DNA of 64,000 bases from Holothuria scabra (GCA_037179385.1 CM074193.1:7337547-7401546); one strand, 5' to 3'; counted from the stretch's first letter, positions 21,405 to 34,072 are shown. Made by a program: numbers and translations. Notes: generated by a model from the letters alone, not told the origin.

Positions 21405-22302
21405 ATGTCATATTCTTCATCTCAAAGAAAGGCGAGTTCTTCCCAGCTGGAGAAGGGTAGGAAATCTCGGGATAAATGTGGGGACTGTGGGGGTTGTAGT
21501 AAATAAGGATGATAAGGGAATTCAATGTGAGCTCTGTGAGTTATGGTTCCATGCCTCGTGTCAAAAGTTAATTGATAGTCAATACCGTGCTTTAGAAGAT
21601 AGTGAAAATGATTCCCCATTTTTTCACTGGTTTTCTTGCTATTGCAGCCGTTCAGCTGTTAAGATTTTGAATAGTATGATGAGAATGCAAAAACAAATTG
21701 ATGATCTACAACACCAGGTTGCAGCTTCAGGTCATAGACTAGACGACATTGAGGGGGGTAAATTTTCTGAAAATATGACCGTAGCTCTGGGAGAAATTGT
21801 AAGTAAAAAGGTCATGGAATTTTCTCAATCTGTGCATAGGGATGTTATCGATATGGAGAAGAGGGGTACGAATGCTATCGTTTTCGGGGTGAAGGAATCT
21901 GGTAGTGGGGATCCCGAAATTAGGAAAATTCATGATACTGAGGCTATTGCTGAGCTGTTAAATGAGATCAAAGTTAGTAACATAAGGCCAACCCACTTGT
22001 TTAGGATAGGGAAGGTGAAGGATGGGGTACAGGGATCATTAAGTACACCACGACCATTGAAACTAGTTTTCAAATCAGAGTGGGAAAAACAAGAGGTAAT
22101 GAGTAAATTTATTGAGGGTAAGAAAACAAAATCTACCTCTGTTACTGAGTTATCTATTGGCAATGACAAGACCAAGTGGGAACAAGATGAATATAACAGG
22201 CTGAAGTCTGAGTTAGCTGCAAGACTAGAAAGGGGGGAACAGGATTTAGTTATTAGGGACATGAAGATAGTAAGTCGTTTTCGTCGGCAATCAAGTCAGT
22301 AA
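21405..22302 (+). pseudogene. LINE ORF1 with PHD finger, coiled coil and RRM-like region (one frameshift)
   Basis: The true start appears to be ATG at 21405 (MSYSSSQRKASSSQLEKG), leading to KCGDCGGC, the first PHD cysteines. A frameshift in about 21490-21515 then leads into KDDKGIQCELCELWFHASC, the rest of the Cys/His zinc ligands. Next come the probable coiled coil (ILNSMMRMQKQIDDLQHQVA) and a nucleic-acid-binding module (NAIVFGVKESG ... LFRIGKVKDG ... RPLKLVFKS) like other LINE ORF1 proteins. Without the shift the protein would be about 300 residues. It would act as the RNA-binding partner of ORF2. Confidence 0.75.
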
Positions 22303-22309
22303 AAATCTA

Positions 22310-22840
22310 TCAAATGTCTCTACACGAATTGTGATTCCCTCCCAAATAAATGGAACTTAAAGTTTATGTGGCTGAGTATAGGCCAAACGTCATTGCTTTA
22401 ACTGAATGTATCACCAAAAGTATTCAATGGGATATCTCTAAAAAGAAGGAATTAATTAGGACATTGCAGTTAGAAAATTTTGTTTTATATAATAACTGGG
22501 ACGAGGACGGTAGAGGAGTAGCTTTGTACATTCATGTTAGTCTCAAGTCCTCATTGGTTCAGAACCAGTCAAATTTTTCTAAAGCTATTTTGGTGAGAAT
22601 TGCTTTAGGGCAGAGGCAGTCAGTGTGTATTGGTTGTATTTACAGGAGTCCTTCAAGTGTATATGATAAGGTTGGTTTCGATAGTGTGCTTCATGAAGCT
22701 TATAACCCCAGGTATGTGGATTGTTTATTGATGGGTGATTTCAATTTTAAGAATGTTAATTGGTATTCTCTCACTGCATCCCATTATGAAGCTGAGTTAT
22801 TTTTAGATTCTGTGAAGGAAAATTTTTTGACTCAGCAATA
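22310..22840 (+). pseudogene. LINE ORF2 endonuclease domain, frameshifted
   Basis: Starts CLYTNCDSLPNKWNLK and shifts frame near 22340 into VYVAEYRPNVIALTEC. It then reads GVALYIH, CIGCIYRSPSS and LLMGDFNFKNVNWYS. These are motifs of the APE-type endonuclease of CR1/Jockey-group LINEs; the GDFN block holds catalytic residues. It breaks after FLDSVKENFLTQ at about 22841. Confidence 0.7.
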
Positions 22841-23059
22841 GTGACCATGACATTTTGGTTTTTTGTGCAAGGTATGCTGGTGCCCCTGCAGATAGTGTGG
22901 CAACTAAGTATGCTTATGACAGGGGTGACTATGTTGGGTTAGTGAAATTTCTAGATTTAAATTGGGGTGCTACCCTTCACGATATGGAAACTGAGGAAGC
23001 TTGGAACTTTTTTAGATCTAAGGTCCTGGAGGCTGTGGAGTTATTTATCCCTAAAGTTA

Positions 23060-24545
23060 AATATTGAGGCAAGAGTACTAGAAGCAAGCCAGTCTGGATC
23101 ACTGGTGAGGCTCTTGGTAAGGTCAAAGAGAAGCAAAAGGCCTGGAGAGTTTTTCTGAGGTCACAATCCCAACCTGATTACAAAAGTTACGCTCGTTTAA
23201 GGAATCAAGCTAGATGGAGTACAAGGAAGGCTGTTTGTAATTTTGAGGGTAATATTGCTCAGGAAGTTAAGGCAAACCCCAAAGTTTTTTGGCGGTATGT
23301 TAAGAGTAAGTCTTCTGTAAAAAATCCTGTCCAGGCTCTTAAGTGTGAGGGTAAAGAGAATCTTGTTGATGATGCTATGGGTAAAGCTAATATTCTCAAT
23401 CAGTTTTTTAGTAGTGTGTTTACCAATGAAGACTTGAATAGCTTACCTCAAATTGTTATAGGTTCGATGGTGACTTGCTTTCAATTACTGAGAATCATAG
23501 GGATGATATTTTGAAGAAATTAAGCGTGTTAAATACTAGTAAATCACCTGGACCTGATGGAATTCACCCACAGGTTCTTTATGAAACTGGATTTGTGATG
23601 CTGTGAATGAAATTTTCAAGAAAACCCCTACAAATTCATGCCTTATAGGGACTGGAAGGTGGGCCATGTTATTCCTCTTTTTAAGAAGGGGAGACGTTCA
23701 GACCCTTCAAATTATAGACCAGTCAGTCTAACTTCTGTTGTGTGTAAGATTTGTGAATCATTAGTAAGGGATTGTATTGTACAGCATTTGACTAGGAACA
23801 ACCTCCTGACTCCTGATCAGTATGGTTTTGTGGCAGGCAAATCATGTGTTACGCAGTTAATTGACACGTTTGAAGACTAGACAAGATTTCTGGATGAGGG
23901 TTTCAATGTTGATGTGGTTTACACAGATTTTATGAAAGCTTTTGATAAGGTGCCCCATCAGCGGTTGTTGCTCAAACTTCAAAGCTATGGTATTGATGGA
24001 CTGTCTCGAATGGATTAGGTCCTTTCTGTCTAAACGTAAGCAGTGTGTGCACGTGGAGGGATGTCTATCTGACTAGGCAGATATCAAGAGTGGTATACCT
24101 CAAGGGAGTGTTTTGGGCCCTACCCTATTTCTGGTTTACATTAATGATTTGCCTGATGTTTTATCAGGGTGCCGGACCAAGATTTTTGCTGATGATACTA
24201 AACTTAGTTCTGTTGATGACTGTAAGGTTTTACAAGACTTGGCAGATCAGCTCCATCTTTTACATATTCTATGGGGGATTATGCAGGTGGTGACAGGCAC
24301 AACCTCCTGATCAGCTCATCCCAAAAAAATCTGGGGTTCTGGTAGATAATGAGCTATGTTTTTGTGACCATATTGCTGGAAGTGTGACTAGAGCTAACAG
24401 TGTTTTAGGCTAGGTAAAATAAGAAGAAATTTTCAATTTTTGGATAAGTCTTCTTTACTTTTACAGTATTGTATAAAGCTATGGTGCGTCCAATTATTGA
24501 GTATGGTGTTCCTGCTTGGTCTCCATTTCTTTGGAGAGACATAGA
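23060..24545 (+). pseudogene. LINE ORF2 reverse transcriptase domain, multiple frameshifts and stops
   Basis: The linker (KPVWITGEALGKVKEKQKAW) and RT blocks are spread over at least three frames, with a TAG at about 23878 and shifts near 23460, 23590, 24000 and 24300. FADDTKL (about 24190) keeps the catalytic aspartates. It has close sequence kinship with the RT at 37127-39313 (shared NYRPVSLTSVVCK, VPxxRL, GSVLGP). Confidence 0.75.
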
Positions 24546-26530
24546 AGCGCTACGCAGACTTATACTGGTCTACTACTGTACTAGCTAGTGTAGGCCTACC
24601 CGAGGCTCTATACATCTTTTTAGTGATGTAGGTCTAGCCTACGGTAACGTTAGGCCTAACGATAGGATACGTTTAGCCTAGGCCTAATGTTACTTGATTT
24701 CCGAAAGACTAACACTACCGGTAATTGACCAGATATCGTAATCAGGAATGGAGCACACTTTCCTCGTTTTCTTGATTAGCGGCATTTCACTTCGTTACAA
24801 AAGTTGTAATTTCAAAACCTCTAACAATGAAACGTGTGACCATTGCAAATTTGTTGGTCGGATTGTCGGTTGCATACATAGGCCTAGGCCTAACGTTAGA
24901 ATAGGATAATGAACTATGCTGCTCTAACTTATTGGTTGCATTCATTGTATGCATAAAGGCTGAGTGCACGTAATTTTGTTATACTGCACCCACATTACAG
25001 ACCGTGACACTTGTGTGTTAGAAATGTGCACCCAACTCGTACGAGGGCGGGATACTACAACGCAACATCACTTCTACATTGTGAAATTTTGTTAATTTTG
25101 CTTTTCGTTCTTGGATCATGGGGTTTCACCTGCCGAATCCCTTCCTAGCTAAGCGCCCAATTACCAGGAGAACGCAGAGAAAACAATTACCCCAACGAGG
25201 CATATGAAAAATTGCTAACAGCGTTATTTGTATGGTTGCGTCATCATTTTACCGAAAGCACACTCGGCTTCATTGCAAAATCATATGCAAATGCACTCTA
25301 TCTAAAAAAGTTGCAACATGAAACCAAAAATGTTGTGACCACTTTATGTCATTTGAATGCAGTCAGCTCAAATACTAATTACCATATTTTACTCTTAAAA
25401 TTGTGCAAAGATTTGTTCAGATCATCTGAGTGTCCAAGATCTCAAGAAGAAAAATAGATGGAAGTATGCTCCCGTAACAGGAACTTGCTCAAATATTGAA
25501 CAATTTGCCTCTCATCATCATCATCATCATCATCATCAAGATAGACGTTGTTGGCCAACGGCCATTTCGTCACTAGATAATCCAATTTGCTAAATCTCAG
25601 CTCAGAACCTTATATATTCAAACCTTTTAAGAGCCCGCTTTTTTCCAAAGGGACTCAGTTTGACATGTTTTCAAATTTGAATTTTCTTTCCTTTACAATT
25701 TACTACAATATTTATCACAGTGGCCATAAAATAAATTGCATGAAGGTTTCCGAATTGGGTACCTGTATACCGGTCAGGGAATAATTTAGCATTCAAATTT
25801 TGCATAGCAAATTTGAAGATTTTTTAGGTCTTTCACACATTGTTTGTGAAAATGCAAGGGTTATGCACACAAAAAATTTGCTACACAATTTTTCAGTCGT
25901 GTAGCAACTTGTCCTTTTTGTGTAGCAAATTGCTTTGCCATAATGGATAAATTATTCCCTGATACCGGTATACGTGCCTGTAAACAAAGATATGTATTTA
26001 GCACTCGAAATTTAGAGAGAGAATCAGAAGAGGCCGTCCACTTAGGTTGGGTCTGTAGCATACTCATATAGCGGAACATACTCAAACAATTTTGCCATCC
26101 AACGAATTTGGGATGTTTTTTTTATTTCTAGCAGCTAGGTCAATCATAAAAAGGCAAGGTCCAGGTTGCGTACGTCCCGCTGGCCACAATCGAATTTTAA
26201 AATATTCTTTTGTAATGGTACAGAACGATTGATGTCAGATGTGGCACCAGATTGCATATGACGGTAAATCACAAAAATCTCAAGTGGGAGGGGAACCACT
26301 CTGCTCTTCAGAAACATTGTTTCTACAACTTGTAGAATTGTGCCCATACAATGCACCAAAAAGGGTGAGGTAGATTTTATTGCGAAATATGGAATTTCCC
26401 GTGAGGGGACAGGTAAACTAAAATGCATCAAGGAAAGAAGACAGTAAAACTTCGAATGGCTTTTCCCCCTGGACTCCCATGGTTACAGGTTTACTTTGGA
26501 GCTTATCAAACTGGACTAAAACATTAGAGA
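24546..26530. other. Gene-free stretch with TAGGCCTA words and a CAT microsatellite
   Basis: TAGGCCTA/AGGCCTAACG words cluster at 24590-24690 and 24885-24900. A (CAT)n tract lies at 25509-25537. No gene seen. It would belong to the large first intron of the minus-strand gene model. Confidence 0.45.
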
Positions 26531-26536
26531 ACTTAC

Positions 26537-26631
26537 CTCCACGTGAGCTGAATCACTTTTCCGCTGTTCACGACCAAAATCACGCTGCTGAGATATATAA
26601 ATCTGAACAACGATGAAAGCTAAAAACATTG
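26537..26631 (-). CDS. Exon 1: signal-peptide exon of unrecognised minus-strand gene
   Basis: On the minus strand the sequence CTTTCTTTCAG|CA precedes ATG at 26629. The reading MFLAFIVVQIYISQQ is a good secretory leader with a hydrophobic core and likely cleavage after about residue 15-18. A polar stretch (RDFGREQRKSDSAHVE) follows, then a strong donor, GTAAGT. The coding part is 93 nt (31 codons), ending in phase 0, as exons 2A and 2B need. The AG just before CAATG suggests either an upstream 5' UTR exon or chance. The product would enter the secretory pathway. Assignment to the downstream exons rests on phase and strand, not on a transcript. Confidence 0.55.
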
Positions 26632-26639
26632 CTGAAAGA

Positions 26640-27900
26640 AAGGAAAGATCGTAGTCGACCAAAAATACGATTGAAAATATCATCAAGATGGAAATCTCTC
26701 TTTAGTTGTTTTAGAACCTCACGATAGATATGCAGTAACGTATATACGTATTATCTGATGCAAGTCTTATCGAGAAGTGAGCGTCAATTGTAGGTTACAG
26801 GTGCAAAAAGGCGCTAGACTATCGCTTCATGGTCAAGTACAATAGCATTAACTTTTAATTTCCCGCCATTCGGATCCAGTAATAGTGATGTCATGTGATT
26901 ATACACACCTCTCTTCTAACAATGTCATCACAATGGCAAGGAACTTAGTGTCTTTTGACGTAAGCAGCACATCTTCATTCATGGATTTCCATACATTAGC
27001 ATAAAAAAGAGAAAATATTTTAAGAAGTAGTTAAAGAGAAACAACACCGAAACACAAGAAGGCCTACTCACAGGTCACTCACCACTGTTGAAATACAAAA
27101 AGAAATTAACTGGTTGAACAATAGCGAAGTACGCCTTGCAGGCAATGTAAAGATGTGGTTCTACTTGTCCATTTTCTAATACTTGTTTCTTTCGTTTTTG
27201 TTTCCTTGCAAGTTGTTCTTTTTAAGCCATTTACAGACAGCAATCAGAATTGTTAATTTACAAATTTTTACATCCATGTTATTTATCATTTCAAATATTG
27301 ATGTCTAAAAGAATTAAATGAAATGAAATAAAACTAAAATATGATAGACAAGCCCTTATAGCCAAGGGATTCCTCGTACTCAGAAAATAAAAAAATGGCC
27401 ATTGCCATAAATTACTTTGCAACATCCCCTCCACGGCTTTGCCCAAGCCCCCTTATTGGGAAAAACCTTGCTAAATCGGACAGACTTAAGTGGCTCAGTC
27501 GGGCATATGTTATGCCCTAGTTTGGGAACTGGGCAAAAACTCACAGCCCCCTGAGAAAAAGCTTTGTACGTCTATGTTTCCATGATTAAACTATCAGATT
27601 CCGGACAAACCAGAGACTGGGGATATTTTAAGTCTTGGCAGTGTCCCTAATCCTCACCCCTTCTTTTCAAAACACCGTTAACTGAGGAATCTACACTCAT
27701 GATTTGGTATAGGCGCACGGCCAATTTCTTTTACACGAGTGATATCTGTTGCATCTCAGTGTAAAAGGTAAGACGGTATGCCGGATTTATCGAAGGTGCC
27801 GCGAAACTACATGCCCTCTTGATGTTTAGTCTACCCATGGAGCTATTACAAAGTAAAAGCTCCATGGCCTACCTTGATAACAGGAATTACATGCAAGATT
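26640..27900. other. Upstream region of exon 1, no gene identified
   Basis: If exon 1 is first, the promoter would lie here. I see no clear TATA box at a sensible distance. Ordinary AT-rich sequence follows, with no coding signal. Confidence 0.35.
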
Positions 27901-28094
27901 GTCAATTTACCTTACCGAAGGGGGGGGGGGACTTACGGGCCAAGTGCATTGGTCATTTTGATCGACACATCAGCATTGCCTGTTCTAGTTAATCTATTTC
28001 CAAATTAAGCTACTAAAAGGAACATGTACAATGCAAAAACGTTGGGTTATCTAATAGAGAATATAAAGAAGGGCGAGGCAGGGGGCTGTAGAAG

Positions 28095-29060
28095 GGAGGG
28101 GTAAGTCCTCTGCGCTCGACGTTAACAATGTTAGTTATGCAAAAATCAGATCTGGGGACACCAGTGGCGTAACCAGACTTTTCATTTGAAGGGACCGAGA
28201 GGGCTAGGCTCAATGGGGGGGGGGGCAGGAAAAATGACACTTATCTGAGCGGAGCGCCACCATCAGTTTGGATTGTGTAGAAAATTTTGAAAAATCGAGA
28301 CCCCTCAGAAAGCCGTAAATGGTATTCCCCAGACTTGCAAGTAGGATCTAAGCATTTGTTACGTTGAGCTTTCATTTGCAACAAAATGTTCATTTTAGCA
28401 ATAAAAATGAGCAAATTGTAAAATGCTCAGAAAATTACAAGATAAAATGTACCACTGTCATTATTTAAACTATACTCATTGGAAAATGAGTTGGATACAA
28501 GGTCGCCGTACAAATAAATACTCAAAATGTTTCTTTGTTTCTTCCTCGAAAAATGTCCGAAGTTGTAAGTTGCTTTATACATGTCTCCGCCTTAATTGTC
28601 TGTAATCGTCAGATTGTAGTGTACAGAGAAAATTTGGCTAAACCTCCTCACAGATAACAGGAAATTGTACCTTTTAGTAGTGTTTTAGGCTGTATGGCAT
28701 ATTCCTTGTCAGTCATGTCTCTGTTGGAAGCTGTGAAGCTGAAAGAACAGAGCCAGCTCCGCGAGGAGTGCTCACTAGGTGCAAATACTTTTCTTTCCAT
28801 TCTAATAAGAACATAGGCAGTGGGGTAGCATGGATTTCCCTAAAGGGGGGGCATGCAGTATATTGTGTGATCACCAGCTTGGGAAGGGGTCTAAGGAAAA
28901 TGATACCCCTTGAAACTGTTACCAAATTGGGTCTTCCAATGTGGAATCTGGTGCTAAATATCTTACCTTCTGAAGTAAACTTTGTGTTGAAATGTTTCAA
29001 GTATTTGCCTAATTGGCTGGCCAAGTCCCGTTTTCTAGTTGTGACTTACAGCGTACCTTC
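28095..29060. repeat. Interspersed repeat (family R3) with poly-G tract, copy 1
   Basis: Blocks CGCCACCATCAGTT, GAAAATTTTGAAAAATC, GGGGGCATGCAGTAT, GGAAGGGGTCTAAGG and ACCTTCTG also occur at 49990-50960. The block order is not fully conserved. Poly-G tracts (11 G at 28216) are part of it. The type is unknown; short open frames here have no family features. Confidence 0.5.
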
Positions 29061-29200
29061 CTCACTCCATTGCTAATGTTGAGCACCAAGCACAATGGCA
29101 GAAGGTTTTATTTTAAAGTCTTCGGTATGATCCGACCAGGGACTCGATTTCCCGACCTCCCGGCTGCAAGTGGAATGCTCTGATAATGCAGTTTCCATGA
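29060..29200 (-). mobile_element. tRNA-derived SINE (family 1), minus strand, partial
   Basis: Plus-strand ACTCCATTGCTAATGTTGAG, then AAAGTCTTCGGTATGATCCG and CCGACCTCCCGGCTGCAAGT. These are the reverse complement of the SINE body and tRNA-like head at 53121-53340. The 3' tail is missing. Confidence 0.75.
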
Positions 29201-29477
29201 CAGGTGTATCTTTACATAATGTCAAAGTTCTAGAGGTTGGATAACGCTTCTTAACTACATTTTTATGGCGTTTATGCATTTTCAGCCAAAGAACATGGTC
29301 ACAACAGCAAAAATACCTCATTGGCATTGATTTAGTATTCAATGCGTGTTCTTCATTTCCTAGCCAATATCAGCCGTTAGTTGAAACCTCTCTGCACGTA
29401 GGACTGAGTCACTGTAACCGTTGCAATATCTTCGACAGTGATCTCAAACAATTTTCAGCTCACCTACCACAACCGTA

Positions 29478-29960
<483 letters not shown>

Positions 29961-30119
29961 TTCTGTTCCAGTAAATAGCATGCTACTAATATGAAGGACA
30001 AGATAGGAAAAGCAAAAATTAATTACTCCATAAAAGGATCTTCATGTTCACGCACAGAGAGATGAGCAAAACAGATAATACATTAAAGTTTAAAAATAAC
30101 GAAATCATTAAAAAGTACC

Positions 30120-30910
30120 ATTGCACGCGGAATAAGGGAGTCCGATCCTGCCTTTCAAGTTGAAACAAGGTAGGCTGATCCTAGCCTAGCTGCATATGCT
30201 TTCATGATTCGTATCATACAGTGGGTGCAGGCTATCCAGGATTATGTCCCGGGGTGGTGTCATGGGGGTGGTGGCACGATATGAGGGAAGAGTCTAAGGA
30301 TAGAGAGAAAACCCGCTATTTTAGGTGTTTTTTGCATTGTAAGGTTGGGCAATGGGGGGGGGGGTTCTTACCCCAAAACCCTCCCCGTGGCTACCCCACT
30401 GAGTGGGTGGCTCGAATCATCTCATATAGAGTCTAGTTTGGACTGCAAGAAAACAACTGGTAGAAAATTTTACACTGGGGGATATTCTGAAATTATTATT
30501 TTTGGAAAAGCCCATTCTTAGAAAGATTTGTTATTCTTAATTTTGCAAAAAGAGTTAATTTTTTAAATTTACTTAGGTTATTGAAAATTAACGCTTAAAA
30601 TAACAAGTTTTTGTAGATTATACGTACAAGCATTTAGAGATATCATCAATAAGTTGTTGATATCATCAAATGACGAAAATAATGTAAAACTGCTTGTCAT
30701 ATGCACGCCCGATGAAGGAGCCTTGCGCGCGGTGGTTTGCGGTTTGTTTTGAAACAAGATAATCTGCACCTACAAATACCTAGCTGTCTGAGTTTTCATG
30801 AATTACATCATACAGTGGGTGGCTGGAATCATCCCAGTTAAAGTCTAGTTTTGACTGCATGAAGCACTGGTAGAAACTTTTGACACTTAGAGATACTCTC
30901 CAATGATAAC
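30120..30910. repeat. Local direct duplication of about 400-600 bp
   Basis: CATACAGTGGGTG, then GTGGGTGGCT(C/G)GAATCATC, then AGTCTAGTTT(G/T)GACTGCA and CTGGTAGAAA occur around 30215-30480 and again at 30810-30890. The first copy carries an inserted GC-rich piece. No gene seen. Confidence 0.5.
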
Positions 30911-33760
30911 TTACAAGATACATTACAAGAAAGCCCAGAGGTTGCTAATTAGCAGCTTGTGTCGAGTTCTTTGAATGATTTTTCTATTGTTATATTACCG
31001 AAAGAATTTTAATCAAACTTTACTTACAGAAGAACCCGGGCAGCCTTCAGTGAATGGACACAACCACGGTGGGATACATCTTAATTTCACTGTCTACATG
31101 CAATTTTTAAACCCGCTTATTAAGGAAATATGTAAGCAATTTCAGAGTGCAATGCATTCATGGTAAAGGGAACCAAAGAATTGCAAAGATTAAAGCTGAT
31201 GGACCCAAGTTATATCGCGGATCGTAAATCGGACCGTCACTGTAGCTGTTCGGATTCATCTGTTAATAAATGCTTTCCAAATTCACTTTCATATTACTTC
31301 CTGACAGAGGTTCCCCAATTACACGAATTATCTTTGTTATCTTTAAAATGATGTGTTTTTCATCTACCGTCCTAATATTATCACCCCAGGATACTAAATT
31401 ATAGTACCAATCCCCACAAATAACAGATTTATAAAACGTGACAAGAATTATGCTTCTATACCTTTTCATTGTACGTAAACATTCTAAGTAAACAATACCT
31501 TATTTCATTAAGTGTTTTCGTCAACAAAGCAATATGATAATGCCACGACAGTCGACTATTTACAAAAAAAAAAATTATTTGTAGTTACGCACCCTTTGCC
31601 AATAAAAACGTCGATTGGAACACGACCGAAATCATGACAAAACTCAGTTACCATTTCTGAGTGGATTCACCAGGAGTGTATATTGTGAAACTTTACTCCA
31701 TGTAGAGAGATATTTTATTCTATGTGTGATGTACCGTTGTTTTAGGAGAGATTTACTCTCCATCATCTCCTCAGCATCTTTAACTCAATTACGAGTGAAA
31801 TTTACGATCACTGGAAGTGTTCCCTGGCACACTGTTTCGAGGGTGAATTTCACTCCTTTGTTTTAAGAGTGTTTATTACAAAACGAAGAAAATAAAAATT
31901 TTGCCCAAATGTTACGAATCTCATCATCATAGGGTATTTCTGAGACCAGATAATAAATGTAGAATATTATCCAAGCAATTAAATTGTTAGATGGCACAAC
32001 CATTTGTGATGCCATTCTCGTGTACACACAAATGACATTTTTTGCATTTCTTTATTTTTCAAGCCATCGCAGCCATTGCTAACATATGTGATACAGTGTT
32101 ATTATTACGGGCTTAATTAACAATATAAGATCTCTGTGTAAAATATGCAATGTAAAAAAAGAACCAGATATCGTTCAAGTCCTCAAAAGGATTTTTATTT
32201 CAAAGGAAATAACAGAATGAAAGTTGCCCAAGAAGAATACCCCTTACTATTGCGCTATGGATTCTTTTGATTTCAGTGAATGGAGTTCAACATTTAAAAA
32301 CTACATAATTCAGCACTGTTGTCAGTCAGAACCTACAGTATGCAATATAAGGCGTAATTTAACCAGACCCTCATCGTGCATCGTGTATAACTTTTAAATC
32401 ATAGTTAAACTCTCATTCTTTTTTCATATGTACTTGAACAGCACATTACTAGAGATATCAATTAATTTCTTGTTTTTCGCCTTACTTTTTGGGCCCTGGA
32501 ATGACGAAAAAATCGGAAAATCGTGCCCAAAGAAGAGGCTTTGATTACCCCAAACATAGGCAAAGCCAAGGGGCAGTACGGTGGCGATAGCTTCCCTACC
32601 CAGTGAAAAATGGGGACGGAAGCATACTTCCGCCAACCGCTTCCCGGGTCAGAAAACCCCTTTTTCATTTGTGTGATATTCTCAACTCTTCTTTCTCATG
32701 AAATTCAGAGTTCTCTTTAATACAAGCCCAAGTTTGTAAAAGAGCAAGATTTTCCGCGCGCTTCGTGCGTGTCAACGTCCAATCCCTAATGTATAAGTGC
32801 TGCCTCACAAATCAGTTTGACAAACTTTTTCCAGCTCTGGAAATGACAAAATCGAAATTTATTATTTGTGACACTAGTCATCAAGTGACACCGGCAACTT
32901 CAGTGCTGTTTTTATAAATTTCCTTGCATAAAATTCCAAATTCTCTCCAATATAAGCTCTTGACTTTACAGCTGTTTGTCTAAAATAGGTAACAAAGTTT
33001 CGGAAACATAAAATTTTGCTGGAGAGCTTCAGTTCGTAGGCCTTCAAAATAACATTATTTTACAACAACGATCTTCAGTCGATCACCGTGCAATCATTTT
33101 CAGATTTGACAACATAGGAAGTGCATATTCTTCGATCAGTAATCCTCAAACTTTTCACATTTCCCGATACAAGAAACCAGAATACAAAACTTTCTGCAAC
33201 TCCATAGCCACAAATAGTTGTTTCAAAATGACAAAAAGTTCGGGCGCTTCGGGCGCCGCAAATTACGTCCCTGATACGGTAGTGTACACACTTCAAAGAA
33301 AACTCGGAAAATTTGGGTGCTTTCCCCTGAAAAGGGGGGTTTTTCCTCCCTGTTGCTTAGCTACTACTTACAAGCCGGAGAAATGACTTTTTTAAAAAAA
33401 AGTTTACTTAGAAATGTTCATAAAAAAAAATCGACTGTCTGAGTGGTCCGATTTTTTCAAAATTTCCTCTACAATCCGAGCCAATTAACGGTGACGCTCC
33501 GCTTAGATAGTCTTTCTTGATTTAATAGATTTTTATTGAATATATTCTCCAGTCTAAAAATTCCTATTATTTTAAGTAGACCAAGGCCTAATGATTTTCA
33601 TTTTTCATCTGTCAATTTTTCGAGGGGCGATACCCTATAACCCAATGGACTCATATGTTTAATAATGACACTCAGAATTGTAAATCTGTAGTTCCTTGCA
33701 TCATGTAGAATGACCACGCACAGGCCGGAAATGAAGTCCAAACCGTTGAGTGGAACTTCA
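30910..33760. other. Gene-free stretch
   Basis: AT-rich with short open frames only. Nothing resembling a known coding domain, tRNA or rRNA. A GAGTGAAATTTAC / GTGAATTTCACTC near-palindrome pair lies at 31790-31860. Confidence 0.4.
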
Positions 33761-33767
33761 AGTTGGT

Positions 33768-34072
33768 TTAAAGGCAGTCATTCGTCACCCTAAACTACAG
33801 TTTCAGTGTACATATATCAAAACTCTCAATTGGTACAGCTCTTTGATTGGCATCACATTCAAACAATGCATCATAGCTAAATTACACAACATGGGCACTG
33901 AGAGTGTCTTGATTACACATTATGGACTTGCATGGCCACTGGGACAAGCCATGAAGCAATAAACAAGGATTGTGTCTGGATAAAGATGAGTTTTAGATTA
34001 ATGTGGGAGGGGCTAGCAGTAAGTAGGTTGGGAGAATTGGAACTGTTTGGGATGATGAAAATATGCCTTTAA
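33768..34072. mobile_element. TTAA-flanked MITE (family M1), copy 3
   Basis: Full copy with TTAAAGGCAGTCATTCG at the left and AATATGCCTTTAA at the right, both inside TTAA. Internally nearly identical to the copies at 18062 and 19465, which indicates recent family activity. The short plus-strand open frame inside it is a by-product. Confidence 0.85.

Larger units (their letters stand above)
21405..24545 (+). mobile_element. CR1-like non-LTR retrotransposon with PHD-finger ORF1, decayed
   Basis: ORF1 runs from ATG at 21405 to 22302 with one frameshift and holds a PHD finger, coiled coil and RRM-like region. ORF2 follows with an apurinic-type endonuclease (ALTEC, CIYRSPSS, MGDFNFKNVNW) and an RT scattered over several frames: SPGPDGIHP, FKKGRRSDPSNYRPVSLTSV, FMKAFDKVPHQRLL, QGSVLGPTLF and FADDTKL. 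It ends in the post-RT motif PIIEYGVPAWSPF near 24530, so the 3' end is missing. It carries many frameshifts and is inactive. Its plus strand lies inside the putative intron of the minus-strand gene. Confidence 0.85.
10135..26631 (-). other. Proposed gene model: secreted or membrane protein with duplicated ectodomain exons
   Basis: Exons in transcript order: leader 26537-26631, exon 2A 15917-16032, exon 3A 13948-14107, exon 2B 12282-12397 and exon 3B 10600-10756, with cassette exons beyond at 9962 and below. Phases are 0|0 (leader to 2), 2|2 (2 to 3) and 0|0 (3 to 2B or to a cassette). Splicing could therefore give leader-2A-3A-2B-3B, or either pair alone, always in frame. Alternatively these are two tandem genes, with the leader of copy B undetected. 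I do not recognise the protein, and immune or recognition roles would be guesswork. The large first intron holds a dead CR1 element. Confidence 0.45.

Noticed and set aside
27910..27925. Poly-G runs (also at 28216, 30354, 35241 and 43972) as possible G-quadruplex regulators
   Set aside because: Single homopolymer runs within repeats or spacers. Nothing ties them to a promoter or gene.
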